The notes under the pieces are model-generated. The model had not been told where the DNA came from. It saw only the letters and a program-made list of their open reading frames with translations, and made no database searches. Source: Paracoccus beibuensis (lineage in GTDB: Bacteria > Pseudomonadota > Alphaproteobacteria > Rhodobacterales > Rhodobacteraceae). Taken from it: a DNA stretch of 64,000 nt. Both the position numbers and the translations under genes were made by a program. Where the stretch lies: NCBI RefSeq assembly GCF_026162625.1, contig NZ_JAOTBD010000003.1, positions 151,375-215,374 on the forward strand. Direction: 5' to 3'. Positions within the stretch are counted from its first letter, which is position 1, and each line of letters starts with the position of its first letter. Below, one piece after another: positions 44,942 to 53,623 of this stretch.

Positions 44942-46006
44942 ATGAAGCACAAGAGCATCAACCTTGCCCTGCAGGGCGGCGGGGCGCATGGCGCCTTCAC
45001 CTGGGGCGTGCTGGACCGGCTTCTTGACGAGCACTGGCTGGATATCGCGGCGATCAGCGGTGCGTCGGCCGGTGCCTTGAACGGCGCGGCGCTGAAGGCG
45101 GGGCTTGGGGCGCACAAGGGCCTTGGCGGGCGTCGGGCCGCGCGAGAAAACCTGGACGTCATGTGGTCACAGATCGGGCAGATGAGCGACAACCGCGTGG
45201 TGCGCTGGCTGCATTCGCTGGTTCCCATGCCGCGAGGCATGCAGCGCTGGACCGAGATGCTGTCGCCGGCGGCCTGGCTGGACAACCTGACGCGGCTGTT
45301 CAGCCCCTATGACTATGGGCCGTTCTACGTGAACCCGCTGAACGCGCTGCTGCGCGGGCTTCCCCATCCGGACTTCGGCCGCGAGGGCGGGCCGAGCCTC
45401 TATGTCGCCGCGACGAACGTCCGCACCGGGCGGATCAAGGTCTTTACCGGCGCGCAGGCGACGCCCGATGCGGTCATGGCCTCGGCCTGCCTGCCGACGC
45501 TCTTTCGCGCGGTCGACATCTTCGATCCGGACACCGGTCAGGTCGAGGCGTTCTGGGACGGCGGTTTTACCGGCAACCCGGCGCTCTTTCCGCTCTACCG
45601 CTCCAGCCTGCCGCGCGACATCCTGATCGTGGCGATCAACCCGCTGATGCGCGAGGCCTTGCCGCGCAGCCCGGTCGAGATCGCCGACCGCGTGAACGAG
45701 GTCAGCTTCAACAGCTCTCTGATGTCGCAGCTGCGCGCGATCAACTTCGTCAAGCGGCTGTTCGCGCAGGGCAAGGTGGAGGAGGGGACAATGAAGAACG
45801 TGCTGGTCCACCTGATCGACGACGACGCGCTGATGACCGACCTGACGGCGCGGTCGAAACTGCTGCCGGGTCCGGGCCTTCTGGCGTCGATGAAGACGGC
45901 GGGGCAGGTTGCCGCCGATCGTTTCATCGAGAATCACGCCGACAAGCTGAACAACGCCGACAGTTTCGACCTGGCGGCGCTGTTCCCGTCGATGCGGCCG
46001 ATCTGA
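44942..46006 (+). CDS. Patatin-like phospholipase
   Basis: The 354-residue protein has the patatin oxyanion loop ALQGGGAHGAFTWGVLD (about 9-25), the nucleophile elbow ISGASAGALNGAAL (GxSxG), and the catalytic DGG in FWDGGFTGNPALFPLY. No signal peptide is seen, so it acts in the cytoplasm or is exported by another route. It probably hydrolyses phospholipids or related lipids. ATG 44942 fits the family start. Confidence 0.92.
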   Translation: MKHKSINLALQGGGAHGAFTWGVLDRLLDEHWLDIAAISGASAGALNGAALKAGLGAHKGLGGRRAARENLDVMWSQIGQMSDNRVVRWLHSLVPMPRGMQRWTEMLSPAAWLDNLTRLFSPYDYGPFYVNPLNALLRGLPHPDFGREGGPSLYVAATNVRTGRIKVFTGAQATPDAVMASACLPTLFRAVDIFDPDTGQVEAFWDGGFTGNPALFPLYRSSLPRDILIVAINPLMREALPRSPVEIADRVNEVSFNSSLMSQLRAINFVKRLFAQGKVEEGTMKNVLVHLIDDDALMTDLTARSKLLPGPGLLASMKTAGQVAADRFIENHADKLNNADSFDLAALFPSMRPI

Positions 46007-46011
46007 TCCGG

Positions 46012-46932
46012 TCAGGCCGCCATGGCGGCAGCGATGCGCGCGGCAAGGCGGGCATTGTTCAACACCAGCTCGATGTTCGAGGCGAGGGAGCGGCCTTCGG
46101 TCAGTTCGAAGATGCGGGACAGAAGGAAGGGCGTGACCTCCTTGGCGGCGATCCGCTGCGCCTCTGCCTCGGCCAAGGCCTGCTCGATCACCGGGGTGAT
46201 CTGGTCCTGCGGGATCTCGGCGGCCTCGGGGATCGGGTTCGCGACCAGTTGGCCGCCGCGCAGGCCGAGGCGGGCGCGCATGTCGGCGGCGGCGGCGACT
46301 TCCTCGGGGCGGTCCATGCGCAGGGGCGCCTTGATGCCGGAGGTGCGCGACCAGAAGGCCGGAAGCTCGTCCTGTCCGAAGGCAATGACGGGCACGCCAA
46401 GGGTTTCCAGCACCTCCCACGTCTTCGGCAGGTCGAGGATCGCCTTTGCGCCGGCGGCCACCACCGTCACCGGCGTCTGCGCCAGTTCCTGAAGGTCGGC
46501 GGACAGGTCGAAGCTGGTTTCGGCCCCGCGATGAACGCCGCCGATGCCGCCGGTGGCAAAGACCCGGATGCCCGCCAGGTTTGCGCAGATCATGGTCGCA
46601 GCGACGGTGGTGGCGCCGGTGCGGCCGTTGGCCAGGCAGGCCGCCAGGTCGGCGCGGCTCAGCTTCATGGCCTCGGCGGGCGGGGTCTGCGCCAGCGCGC
46701 GCAGGGCGTCGGGCGTCAGGCCGATGTGGATCTGGCCGCCCATGACGGCGATGGTCGCGGGGACGGCGCCGCTGTCGCGGATCGTCGCCTCGACCTTCTC
46801 GGCCATCTCCAGGTTCTGCGGCCAGGGCATCCCGTGGGTGATGATCGTCGATTCCAGCGCGACCACGGGCAGGCCGCGATCCAGTGCGTCGGCGACTTCG
46901 GGGGCGAAGGTGAGGGGGGCGCTGTGGCTCAA
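46012..46932 (-). CDS. psuG: Pseudouridine-5'-phosphate glycosidase
   Basis: The 306-residue protein has the PsuG signatures VVALESTIITHGMPWPQNLEMA, GQIHIGLT, GGIGGVHRGAETSFDLSADL, and VTVVAAGAKAILDLPKTWE with the Schiff-base lysine of characterised PsuG in AGAK. It splits pseudouridine 5'-phosphate to uracil and ribose 5-phosphate. The TTG at 46932 overlaps the psuK stop as TTGA and has AAGGAC upstream, so coupled translation is likely. Confidence 0.93.
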   Translation of the reverse strand: MSHSAPLTFAPEVADALDRGLPVVALESTIITHGMPWPQNLEMAEKVEATIRDSGAVPATIAVMGGQIHIGLTPDALRALAQTPPAEAMKLSRADLAACLANGRTGATTVAATMICANLAGIRVFATGGIGGVHRGAETSFDLSADLQELAQTPVTVVAAGAKAILDLPKTWEVLETLGVPVIAFGQDELPAFWSRTSGIKAPLRMDRPEEVAAAADMRARLGLRGGQLVANPIPEAAEIPQDQITPVIEQALAEAEAQRIAAKEVTPFLLSRIFELTEGRSLASNIELVLNNARLAARIAAAMAA

Positions 46933-47804
46933 GGAACGTCCTTTCCGGAAACATGAGCGGCCGACGCTTCGACGGCGCGGGCCAGGGCCGCGTCGCGCGG
47001 CTGGGTGTTCAGTTCGGCCGCCAGGTGCGCGGCCAGGAAACAGTCGCCGGCGCCGGTGACGCGCGCGACGGTGACGGCGGGCGGGCGATGGGTCAGGGTG
47101 ATGCCGCCGGCGATGGCCTCGGCCGCAGGGTTCGGGCCGTCGGTGACCAGCACACGGGCTGCGCCCCGCGCCACGACGGCCTCGGCCGCGCTGGCGGCGT
47201 CGGGACAGGCGCGCCCGGCCAGGATCTCGGCCTCGAGGCGGTTGAGGTAGAAGCAGCCGCGGCGGGCGGCGATCAGCGGCTCCAGCCTTTCGGCCTTGCC
47301 GGGGCTGGCCGGGACGACGCGCAGGTCGGCGCGCGCCAGCCGCGGGTCGCGGGCAATCACGTCCAGCAGGTCCTGCGTCAGGTTGCCGTCCAGAACGACC
47401 GGTCCGGCCCAGTCCAGCGCATCGAGCGGCGCCAAGATTGCCGCGCCCGCCTGTTCCAGGCTGTGGGCGTCGGCGATGGCCGCGATAAGCCCCTCGCTGT
47501 CCTCGATACCCATGTAGCAGTCGGTCGGCAGGCCAGCGTCCCGGGTCAGGCGGTCGGTCAGGACGCCAAGGCGGCTGGCCTCTGCGATCAGGGCCTCGCC
47601 CTCGGGGTCGCGGCCGACGGCGGACAGAACGGCGGGCGCAAGGCCCCAGCGGGCCAGCGCCACGGCGACGTTCAGCGCCACGCCGCCGGGCAGGTGCCTG
47701 ATGCGGCCGGGAACGTCGGCACCGGGCGCCATGCGTCGCGGCGCGCGGCCGATCACGTCCCACAGCATGGCCCCGATGCAGAGCACGTCAGGCGTCCTGG
47801 TCAT
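46929..47804 (-). CDS. psuK: Pseudouridine kinase (PfkB family)
   Basis: The 291-residue PfkB-family carbohydrate kinase has GIGAMLWDVIGRA-like substrate-binding start, HLPGGVALNVAVALARWG, NRLEAEILAG, and the catalytic VTGAGDCFLAAHLAAEL. With PsuG directly downstream it should phosphorylate pseudouridine from RNA turnover. It overlaps the ArsR gene by 17 bp upstream and psuG by 4 bp downstream. No pseudouridine transporter (PsuT/YeiM-like) is present in the window. Confidence 0.9.
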   Translation of the reverse strand: MTRTPDVLCIGAMLWDVIGRAPRRMAPGADVPGRIRHLPGGVALNVAVALARWGLAPAVLSAVGRDPEGEALIAEASRLGVLTDRLTRDAGLPTDCYMGIEDSEGLIAAIADAHSLEQAGAAILAPLDALDWAGPVVLDGNLTQDLLDVIARDPRLARADLRVVPASPGKAERLEPLIAARRGCFYLNRLEAEILAGRACPDAASAAEAVVARGAARVLVTDGPNPAAEAIAGGITLTHRPPAVTVARVTGAGDCFLAAHLAAELNTQPRDAALARAVEASAAHVSGKDVP

Positions 47805-48144
47805 CGCTTTCCCTCAACTCGGTCCGCAGGAACCGTTCGAAATCGTCCAGGTCGATCGGGTCGAACTGCCCGAAGCCCTGCATCCAGACCGACGCTGCCC
47901 GCATCCCGTCGGGGTCGAGCTTGCACCAGGTGATCCGGCCGCGCCGCTCTTGCCGGATCAGGCCGGCGGCCGCAAGCACCGCCAGGTGCTTCGAGATCGC
48001 GGCAAGGCTGACGTCGAAGGGCTGCGCGACATCGCTGACCGCCATGTCGTCTTCCAGCAGCATCGACAGGACCCTGCGGCGGGTCGGATCGGCCAGCGCC
48101 GCAAAGATGAGATCCAGCCGATCCGGCAGGGAAAGTGAGGTCAT
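47788..48144 (-). CDS. ArsR-family transcriptional regulator of the psuKG operon
   Basis: The 118-residue winged-helix protein has LIFAALADPTRRRVLSMLLEDD, VSDVAQPFDVSLAAISKHLAVLAAAGLI (recognition helix) and the beta-wing RQERRGRITWCKLD. It lacks the ELCVCDL metal motif of arsenic sensors, so it is probably a metal-independent SdpR/HTH_20-type member. Its 3' end overlaps psuK by 17 bp. ATG 48144 has GAAGGCG upstream. A perfect TCAACCG-GA-CGGTTGA dyad precedes it, suggesting autoregulation of the whole operon. Confidence 0.9.
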   Translation of the reverse strand: MTSLSLPDRLDLIFAALADPTRRRVLSMLLEDDMAVSDVAQPFDVSLAAISKHLAVLAAAGLIRQERRGRITWCKLDPDGMRAASVWMQGFGQFDPIDLDDFERFLRTELRESDDQDA

Positions 48145-48169
48145 CGGGGCGCCTTCATGCCGGGGATGA

Positions 48170-48185
48170 TCAACCGGACGGTTGA
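48170..48185. promoter_or_regulatory. Candidate ArsR operator (TCAACCG-GA-CGGTTGA)
   Basis: A perfect 7-2-7 inverted repeat lies 26 bp upstream of the arsR start. ArsR-family SdpR-like regulators commonly bind TTCAA..TTGAA-type dyads, and this matches in form and position. Confidence 0.65.
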
Positions 48186-48340
48186 ATGATGCAGGAGGCG
48201 CCGGGTGAATGCAACCCGCGGCAGCGAAAGCGGAATTTCGCAAATAGCCGTAATTACAATAGGTTGAGCGGCGGCCGCGTTTGCTTGACTTGACCGGCGC
48301 TTGCCCCTAGACAGCGCCCAACGATGACGGGGGCGTGAGA

Positions 48341-48688
48341 ATGGCCGGTGGGCCCCAGGACGACGCGGACAGGGCAGCGGATGCCGCCCGGCTGCGCGCG
48401 CTGGAGGCGAAGCTGGCCGAGAAGGCGCCCAAGCCCAAGGGTCCGAACCCGATGGGCAAGTACGAACAGGCGAACCTCGCCTGGCGCATGGTGATCGAGC
48501 TTGTGGCCGGCCTCGGGCTGGGTTTCGCGATCGGTTACGGGCTGGACTATCTGCTGGGCACGACGCCCATTCTGATGGTCGTGTTTATCTTCCTCGGCCT
48601 CGCGGCCGGCATCAAGTCCTTGATGCGCACCGCGTCCGAGCTTGACAGGAAATCCGGCGAAACGCCGGAAAGTGACGAGAGGGATTGA
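48341..48688 (+). CDS. atpI: ATP synthase protein I
   Basis: The 115-residue protein has a charged N-terminal half with [21 protein letters not shown], then two TM helices ([23 protein letters not shown] and [21 protein letters not shown]). It matches AtpI/gene 1 ahead of atpB, which helps assemble the c-ring or handles magnesium. ATG 48341 is chosen; a GTG at 48335 would add two residues. It is close to and slightly overlapped by the atpB leader. Confidence 0.9.
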   Translation: MAGGPQDDADRAADAARLRALEAKLAEKAPKPKGPNPMGKYEQANLAWRMVIELVAGLGLGFAIGYGLDYLLGTTPILMVVFIFLGLAAGIKSLMRTASELDRKSGETPESDERD

Positions 48689-48690
48689 TC

Positions 48691-49440
48691 GTGGCGACGG
48701 AAGCGACTGGCGGCGGCCTTGAATTCCATCCGATGGACCAGTTCGTGGTCTCGCCGCTGTTCGGCGCCGGAGAGGTGCACTGGTACACGCCGACCAACGT
48801 CACGCTATGGCTGGCGCTGACGGCGCTGGCGTCCATCGCTCTGCTGGTGCTTGGCACCCGTGGCCGCGCCATTGTCCCGAACCGCGCGCAGTCCATGGCC
48901 GAGATGGCCTACGGCCTCGTTCACAAGATGATCGAGGACATCGCCGGCAAGGACGGCCTGCAGTACTTCCCCTATGTCCTGACGCTGTTCATGTTCGTGG
49001 TCTTCGCGAACCTGCTGGGCCTCATCCCGATGGCCTTCACCGTCACCTCGCACATCGCCGTCACCGGCGTTCTGGCGCTGGCCGTGTTCTTCGGCGTCAC
49101 GATCATCGGCTTCGTGAAGAACGGCGCGCATTTCCTGGATCTCTTCTGGGTCCGCTCGGCCCCGCTGGCCGTGCGTCCGATCCTGGCCGTGATCGAGGTC
49201 ATCAGCTATTTCGTGCGCCCGCTGAGCCTGTCCATCCGACTGGCCGGCAACATGATTGCGGGCCACGCCGTCATCAAGGTCTTCGCGGGCTTCGCGGCCA
49301 TCGCCGCCGTCGCCCCTGTCGCCATCATCGCGGTTGTCGGGATGTATGCCTTCGAGGTGCTCGTCGCCTTCGTGCAGGCCTATGTCTTCACCATCCTGAC
49401 CTGCGTCTACCTCAAGGACGCGCTGCACCCGTCGCACTGA
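48691..49440 (+). CDS. atpB: ATP synthase F0 subunit a
   Basis: The 249-residue protein has the FHPMDQFVV start, five to six TM helices, and the proton-channel helix with essential Arg ([17 protein letters not shown]) plus ICPxx-type final helix residues ([20 protein letters not shown]). The GTG at 48691 is preferred over TTG 48685 because GAGGG is well placed. It forms the proton half-channels with the c-ring. Confidence 0.95.
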   Translation: MATEATGGGLEFHPMDQFVVSPLFGAGEVHWYTPTNVTLWLALTALASIALLVLGTRGRAIVPNRAQSMAEMAYGLVHKMIEDIAGKDGLQYFPYVLTLFMFVVFANLLGLIPMAFTVTSHIAVTGVLALAVFFGVTIIGFVKNGAHFLDLFWVRSAPLAVRPILAVIEVISYFVRPLSLSIRLAGNMIAGHAVIKVFAGFAAIAAVAPVAIIAVVGMYAFEVLVAFVQAYVFTILTCVYLKDALHPSH

Positions 49441-49523
49441 CGGCAGGGCCAGCGCCCCGGGCGGTCCCCTGCCGGGACCGCGTCACCAAGATCGCCAATC
49501 TTCCAACCGCAAGGAGAAATACC

Positions 49524-49760
49524 ATGGAAGGCAATATCGGAGAACTGGGCCAGTACATCGGCGTCGGTCTGACCGCGTTCGGCATGGGCTTTGCCGCCCT
49601 CGGTGTGGGCAACGTTGCCGGCAACTTCCTGTCGGGCGCCCTGCGCAACCCGTCGGCCGCCGCCGGCCAGACCGCCACGCTGTTCATCGGCATGGCCTTT
49701 GCGGAAGCCTTGGGGATCTTCTCGTTCCTCGTCGCGCTTCTGCTGATGTTCGCGGTCTGA
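49524..49760 (+). CDS. atpE: ATP synthase F0 subunit c
   Basis: The 78-residue hairpin has helix 1 with [19 protein letters not shown], the RNP loop (ALRNPSA, 39-45) and helix 2 with the proton-carrying Glu61 ([11 protein letters not shown]). Ribosome site AAGGAG lies 10 nt before the ATG. Confidence 0.97.
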   Translation: MEGNIGELGQYIGVGLTAFGMGFAALGVGNVAGNFLSGALRNPSAAAGQTATLFIGMAFAEALGIFSFLVALLLMFAV

Positions 49761-49835
49761 TCCCTCGCCATCCTTGCGGCGGGGTGGGGGCCTGACCCCC
49801 ACCCCATCGTTCGTTCAAAGGCCATGGGGTAGGAT

Positions 49836-50474
49836 ATGTTCAGCCTGTTGCAAGAGGCCGCCACCACCGCGGTCGAAACCACTGAGGGCGTGGCCGTCGT
49901 TGTCGACGAGACCCATGCCGCCGGCGCTCACGTGCCGACCCCCGGGGTCGAGCTTGTGGGACATGCCGAAGAAGCCGCGGGCCTTCCGCAGCTGGATATA
50001 GCCACCTTCGGCAACCAGATCTTCTGGCTGGTCGTCACGCTGGTGGTTCTCTATCTCGTGCTGTCGCGCGTGGCTCTGCCCCGGATCGCGGCGGTGCTGT
50101 CGGACCGCCAGGGCGCCGTCACAGGTGATCTGATGGCCGCAGAAGAATTCAAGCACAAGGCGCGCGAGGCCGAGGCCGCCTATGACAAGGCGCTGGCCGA
50201 TGCCCGCCACGAGGCGCAGGCCATCGTCGCGCAGAACCGCGCCGAGATCCAGGCACAGCTGGACGCGGCGATCGCCAAGGCCGATGCCGAGATTGCCGCC
50301 CGCACCGCAGAATCCGAAACGCGCATCCGCGAAATCCGCGCCTCGGCCGAGACCGACGCGCGTCAGGTGGCCCGCGATGTCACGGCAGAACTGGTCACCG
50401 CCTTCGGCGGCAGGACCGACGATGCTGCGGTGGGCGCCGCCGTCGATGGCCGCATGAAAGGGGCGCTGCAATGA
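49836..50474 (+). CDS. ATP synthase F0 subunit b' (second b-type subunit)
   Basis: The 212-residue protein has an N-terminal segment of about 55 residues rich in Val/Ala/Glu, one TM helix ([20 protein letters not shown]), and a long Ala/Glu/Arg coiled coil typical of peripheral-stalk subunits. Having b' and b in tandem is the photosynthetic/alphaproteobacterial arrangement giving a heterodimeric stalk. It overlaps atpF by 4 bp. Confidence 0.93.
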   Translation: MFSLLQEAATTAVETTEGVAVVVDETHAAGAHVPTPGVELVGHAEEAAGLPQLDIATFGNQIFWLVVTLVVLYLVLSRVALPRIAAVLSDRQGAVTGDLMAAEEFKHKAREAEAAYDKALADARHEAQAIVAQNRAEIQAQLDAAIAKADAEIAARTAESETRIREIRASAETDARQVARDVTAELVTAFGGRTDDAAVGAAVDGRMKGALQ

Positions 50475-51034
50475 ACCGCGTGATCGCAATCGCCGCCACG
50501 ACCCTGTTGGCGGCAGGACCTGCCGCCGCGGCGACCGGCCCCTTCTTCTCGCTGCGCAACACGAACTTCATCGTGCTGCTGGCCTTCATCGCCTTCATCG
50601 CGATCCTGGTCTATTACCGCGTCCCCGCGATGCTGGGCGGGCTGCTGGACAAGCGCGCGGACGCCATCCGTGGCGATCTGGACGAGGCCCGGCGCCTGCG
50701 CGAGGAAGCGCAGGAGATCTATGCGAGCTATGAGCGCCGCCAGCGCGAGGTGAAGACCCAGGCCGAGCAGATCGTCGCTAACGCCAAGCGCGAAGCCGAG
50801 GCCCAGGCCGCGAAGGCGCGCCAAGACCTGGACAAATCCATCGAGCGTCGTCTGCAGGCCGCGCAGGACCAGATCGGCAGCGCCGAGAACGACGCCGTCC
50901 GCGCCGTCCGTGACCGTGCGGTCCAGACTGCCGTGGCTGCGGCCTCGGAAATCCTCGCGGCTCAGGTTCGCGCAGGCCAGCGCTCGGCCGGGATCGATGA
51001 AGCGATCGAAGACGTGGCACGTCGGCTGAACTGA
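50471..51034 (+). CDS. atpF: ATP synthase F0 subunit b
   Basis: The 187-residue protein has a short N-terminal leader-like segment ([20 protein letters not shown]), a TM helix ([20 protein letters not shown]) and a long coiled coil (about 50-165). It forms the stator stalk with b'. It ends the F0 operon, which has a strong terminator 24 bp downstream. The F1 genes are not in the window, as expected for this lineage. Confidence 0.94.
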   Translation: MNRVIAIAATTLLAAGPAAAATGPFFSLRNTNFIVLLAFIAFIAILVYYRVPAMLGGLLDKRADAIRGDLDEARRLREEAQEIYASYERRQREVKTQAEQIVANAKREAEAQAAKARQDLDKSIERRLQAAQDQIGSAENDAVRAVRDRAVQTAVAAASEILAAQVRAGQRSAGIDEAIEDVARRLN

Positions 51035-51057
51035 CCGCACGTACCCGTCGCCATGAC

Positions 51058-51090
51058 GGCCCCGACGCGTTCTGCGCCGGGGCCTTTTTT
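51058..51090 (+). terminator. Rho-independent terminator of the F0 operon
   Basis: GGCCCCGACGC pairs with GCGCCGGGGCC (one internal mismatch) around GTTCT, followed by TTTTTT at 51085-51090. Confidence 0.9.
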
Positions 51091-51185
51091 GTTCAGGCTA
51101 TGCGTAGGTTTGTTCATCCCGGCAGCGATCGTCTGGCCGATCAGCACTGGCATTGACAATCTGATCGCCTTGCGGTGCCCGCTGT

Positions 51186-51217
51186 GGAGGCTTGGAGGCT
51201 TGGAGGCTTGGAGGCTT
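51186..51217. repeat. Tandem repeat, four perfect copies of GGAGGCTT
   Basis: Four head-to-tail 8-bp units run without mismatch. The tract lies 24 bp beyond the stop of the convergent FadR-type gene, between it and the F0 terminator. Short exact tandem repeats of this kind can change copy number by slippage. Confidence 0.85.
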
Positions 51218-51241
51218 GACGGTCCGGCTGCAGTCCGCGCC

Positions 51242-52009
51242 TCAGGGTTCAGCGCGGTTTCGCAAGCGCAAACCCGCAACGGTGGCCTGATCGTCGGTGC
51301 GTCGCTGTAGGGCGAGGCTGCTGGCCACCAGGTCGAGGTGATCCTCCAGCGCCGCGCGGGCTCGTTGCCCATCGCGGGCCTGGAGCGCGTCGTTGATCGC
51401 GCGGTGCTGGTCCAGGATCCGGTGGCGAAGATCGGCGTTTGCGAAGATTCGGGCGCGGTTGAACAGCATCCCCTGGCGCAGCAGATCCTGCATCGCGCGC
51501 ATCATGTGCAGCGCGATCAGGTTGTGGCTTGCCTCGACGATGGCCATGTGAAAATCCGCGTCCAGGGCGGCCTCGGCCTCGGGATCGGCCTGACCAGTGG
51601 CCTGCACCATCGCCTGCACGATCCGGTCAAGGACCTCGAGATCCGTCGGACCCGCCGCCTGCGCCGCGCGTTCCGCCGCAAGTCCTTCAAGGTCCTTGCG
51701 AAAGGTCAGGAAGTCGTCGGCCGCTTGCGGATGGCGCGCGATCAGCCGCACGAGCGCGGGCGAAAAGGCGCTGCCAAGGACTTCGGCCACGAAGACGCCC
51801 GCCCCCGCGCGGGTGACCAGCAGGCCATCTGCCTGCATCGCTGCCAGCGCCTCGCGCAGCGAAGGGCGGCTGACGCCCATCCGGTCGGCGAGCTCGCGTT
51901 CGCCTGGCAGGCGTTCGCCCGGGCGCAGGACGCCCTGCAGGATCAGGGTTTCGATCTGGCGGATGACGGCGTCGGACAGGCGGGCGGCCTCGATCTTCTC
52001 GAACGGCAT
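51242..52009 (-). CDS. FadR-subfamily GntR transcriptional regulator
   Basis: The 255-residue protein has a GntR HTH (LADRMGVSRPSLREALAAMQADGLLVTRAGAGVFV, about 41-75) and an FCD ligand domain. Its metal-site pattern is DADFHMAIVEASHN, HRAINDALQARD and ALEDHLDLV. It resembles PdhR/LldR/GlcC-type regulators of organic acid use. No divergent target gene is adjacent: the next gene upstream is the co-oriented OmpA lipoprotein gene, with a terminator between. Its target cannot be named. Confidence 0.92.
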   Translation of the reverse strand: MPFEKIEAARLSDAVIRQIETLILQGVLRPGERLPGERELADRMGVSRPSLREALAAMQADGLLVTRAGAGVFVAEVLGSAFSPALVRLIARHPQAADDFLTFRKDLEGLAAERAAQAAGPTDLEVLDRIVQAMVQATGQADPEAEAALDADFHMAIVEASHNLIALHMMRAMQDLLRQGMLFNRARIFANADLRHRILDQHRAINDALQARDGQRARAALEDHLDLVASSLALQRRTDDQATVAGLRLRNRAEP

Positions 52010-52025
52010 GGGAGGGTCCCCAAGG

Positions 52026-52053
52026 AAAAGGGCCGGGCATGGCGGCCCGGCCC
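52026..52053 (-). terminator. Rho-independent terminator of the OmpA-like lipoprotein gene
   Basis: Perfect 9-bp arms GGGCCGGGC (52030-52038) and GCCCGGCCC (52045-52053). On the minus strand the stem is followed by TTTTCCTTGG. Confidence 0.8.
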
Positions 52054-52073
52054 TGTCTGGATCATGACGACGA

Positions 52074-52757
52074 TTACTGCGTCGGACGGATGATGATCTC
52101 GACCCGGCGGTTCTGGGCGCGGCCCTGTATCGTGTCGTTCGAGGCGATCGGCTGCGTCTGCCCGCGACCCACAGCGACGAGACGGTTCGACGACACGCCC
52201 GCGGCGGCCAGGATGCCGGCGACGGACTGTGCGCGGCGCTGCGACAGGTCCTGGTTATAGGCGGCGGTGCCGGTGCTGTCGGTGTGTCCGATGACCTCGA
52301 CGCGGCTGTTCGGATACTGGTTCAGGTTCCGCGCCACGGCGTAGAGGTCGGACTGCGCCGGACCCGAAACGGCGGCCGAGTCGGTGGCAAACAGGATGCC
52401 TTCGGGCAGGATCACCTGCAGGTAGCTGCCATGGTTCACGATCTGGACGTTCGGGTTCGAGATCGACTGTTCCAGCGCAGCGGCCTGGCGGTCCAGGATG
52501 TTGCCGGCGACCGCACCGGCAGCGGCACCCAGGATCGCCCCGCGGGCGGCGTCGCGACCTTGGTTGTTGCTGTCGCTGTCCCGCGTCGCGCCGTACAATG
52601 CGCCGACGGCGGCACCGGCCAAGGCGCCCTGCTGTGTGCGGCTCATCCCCGAGGCGGGGGCGGCGGTGGGCGAGGTTCCGGTCATTGACGGGTCGGCGCA
52701 GGCGCCAAGGATCATCAGGCCTGAAACTGCAAGAACGGTCGTGCGGCGGAGTGTCAT
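52074..52757 (-). CDS. OmpA-family outer-membrane lipoprotein
   Basis: The 227-residue protein has a lipoprotein signal with lipobox LGAC (Cys20). A glycine/alanine-rich glycine-zipper region follows (GALAGAAVGALYGATRD...GAILGAAAGAVAGNI), then a C-terminal OmpA peptidoglycan-binding domain (VEVIGHTDSTGTAAYNQDLSQRRAQSV...QNRRVEIII). It probably tethers the outer membrane to peptidoglycan, similar to YiaD-type proteins. It has its own terminator downstream. Confidence 0.94.
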   Translation of the reverse strand: MTLRRTTVLAVSGLMILGACADPSMTGTSPTAAPASGMSRTQQGALAGAAVGALYGATRDSDSNNQGRDAARGAILGAAAGAVAGNILDRQAAALEQSISNPNVQIVNHGSYLQVILPEGILFATDSAAVSGPAQSDLYAVARNLNQYPNSRVEVIGHTDSTGTAAYNQDLSQRRAQSVAGILAAAGVSSNRLVAVGRGQTQPIASNDTIQGRAQNRRVEIIIRPTQ

Positions 52758-52960
52758 CGATCTCCCTTTCCTTGTCGCGGGCGGGACGATGCGCCGCGCC
52801 CGATTACCATGGCGGCCCTGATTCCGGGCGCGCTTTCAACGCGTGGCAAGCTGTCGCAGTTCCCTGGGGAAGGGAAGTCACTGTTTCGTCACGGCTTCCG
52901 GACTGCCGGGTCGCCGCCCGGGTTGCAATGCCGGCTTGGTGAGGTCAAAAGCAGACTGCC

Positions 52961-53623
52961 ATGGCCATCCAGAAACGTCTGCCCCCTGCGCTGCCCTTCG
53001 CCACTCAGGTCGAGATCTTCTCGCGCCTGGCCGAGGGCAATCCGGAGCCCGAGACCGAGCTGGAGTTCGTGAACCCGTTCACACTTGTCGTGGCCGTCGC
53101 GCTGTCGGCGCAGGCAACCGACGTCGGCGTGAACAAGGCCACGCGCGGGCTGTTCGCGGTGGCCGACACGCCGCAAAGGATGCTGGCCCTGGGTCTCGAG
53201 GGTGTCACCGAGTATATCAAGACGATCGGGTTGTTCCGGCAGAAGGCCAGGAACGTGATCGCGCTGTCGCGCATCCTGGTCGAGGAGTTCGGTGGCGACG
53301 TCCCCGACAGCCGCGCCGCCCTGATGAGCCTGCCCGGCGTGGGTCGCAAGACTGCGAACGTGGTCCTGTCCTGCGCCTTCGGGCATCCGGCGCAAGCCGT
53401 CGACACGCATATCTTCCGCGTCGGCAACCGGACCCGCGTCGCCCCCGGCCGCGACGTCGACGAGGTAGAGCGCGCGATCGAGGACAACGTGCCCGCCCGT
53501 TTCCAGACGCATGCGCATCACTGGCTGATCCTGCATGGCCGCTATATCTGCCAGGCGCGAAAGCCCCGCTGCGGGATCTGCCCAATCTGCGACCTGTGCC
53601 CGTATGAGGAGAAGACCGCATGA
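52961..53623 (+). CDS. nth: Endonuclease III
   Basis: The 220-residue DNA glycosylase/AP lyase has the helix-hairpin-helix LPGVGRKTANVV with catalytic Lys130, catalytic Asp148 in QAVDTHIFR, and a C-terminal [4Fe-4S] site Cys197-x6-Cys204-x2-Cys207-x5-Cys213. It removes oxidised pyrimidines. It overlaps the next start by 4 bp. Confidence 0.96.
   Translation: MAIQKRLPPALPFATQVEIFSRLAEGNPEPETELEFVNPFTLVVAVALSAQATDVGVNKATRGLFAVADTPQRMLALGLEGVTEYIKTIGLFRQKARNVIALSRILVEEFGGDVPDSRAALMSLPGVGRKTANVVLSCAFGHPAQAVDTHIFRVGNRTRVAPGRDVDEVERAIEDNVPARFQTHAHHWLILHGRYICQARKPRCGICPICDLCPYEEKTA

Noticed and set aside
51186..51217. CRISPR-like array
   Set aside because: The 8-bp units are directly adjacent without spacers, so this is a simple tandem repeat.
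51053..51310. Small plus-strand open frame across the tandem repeat
   Set aside because: It begins inside the F0 terminator, has no ribosome site and reads through the repeat into the FadR gene's 3' end.
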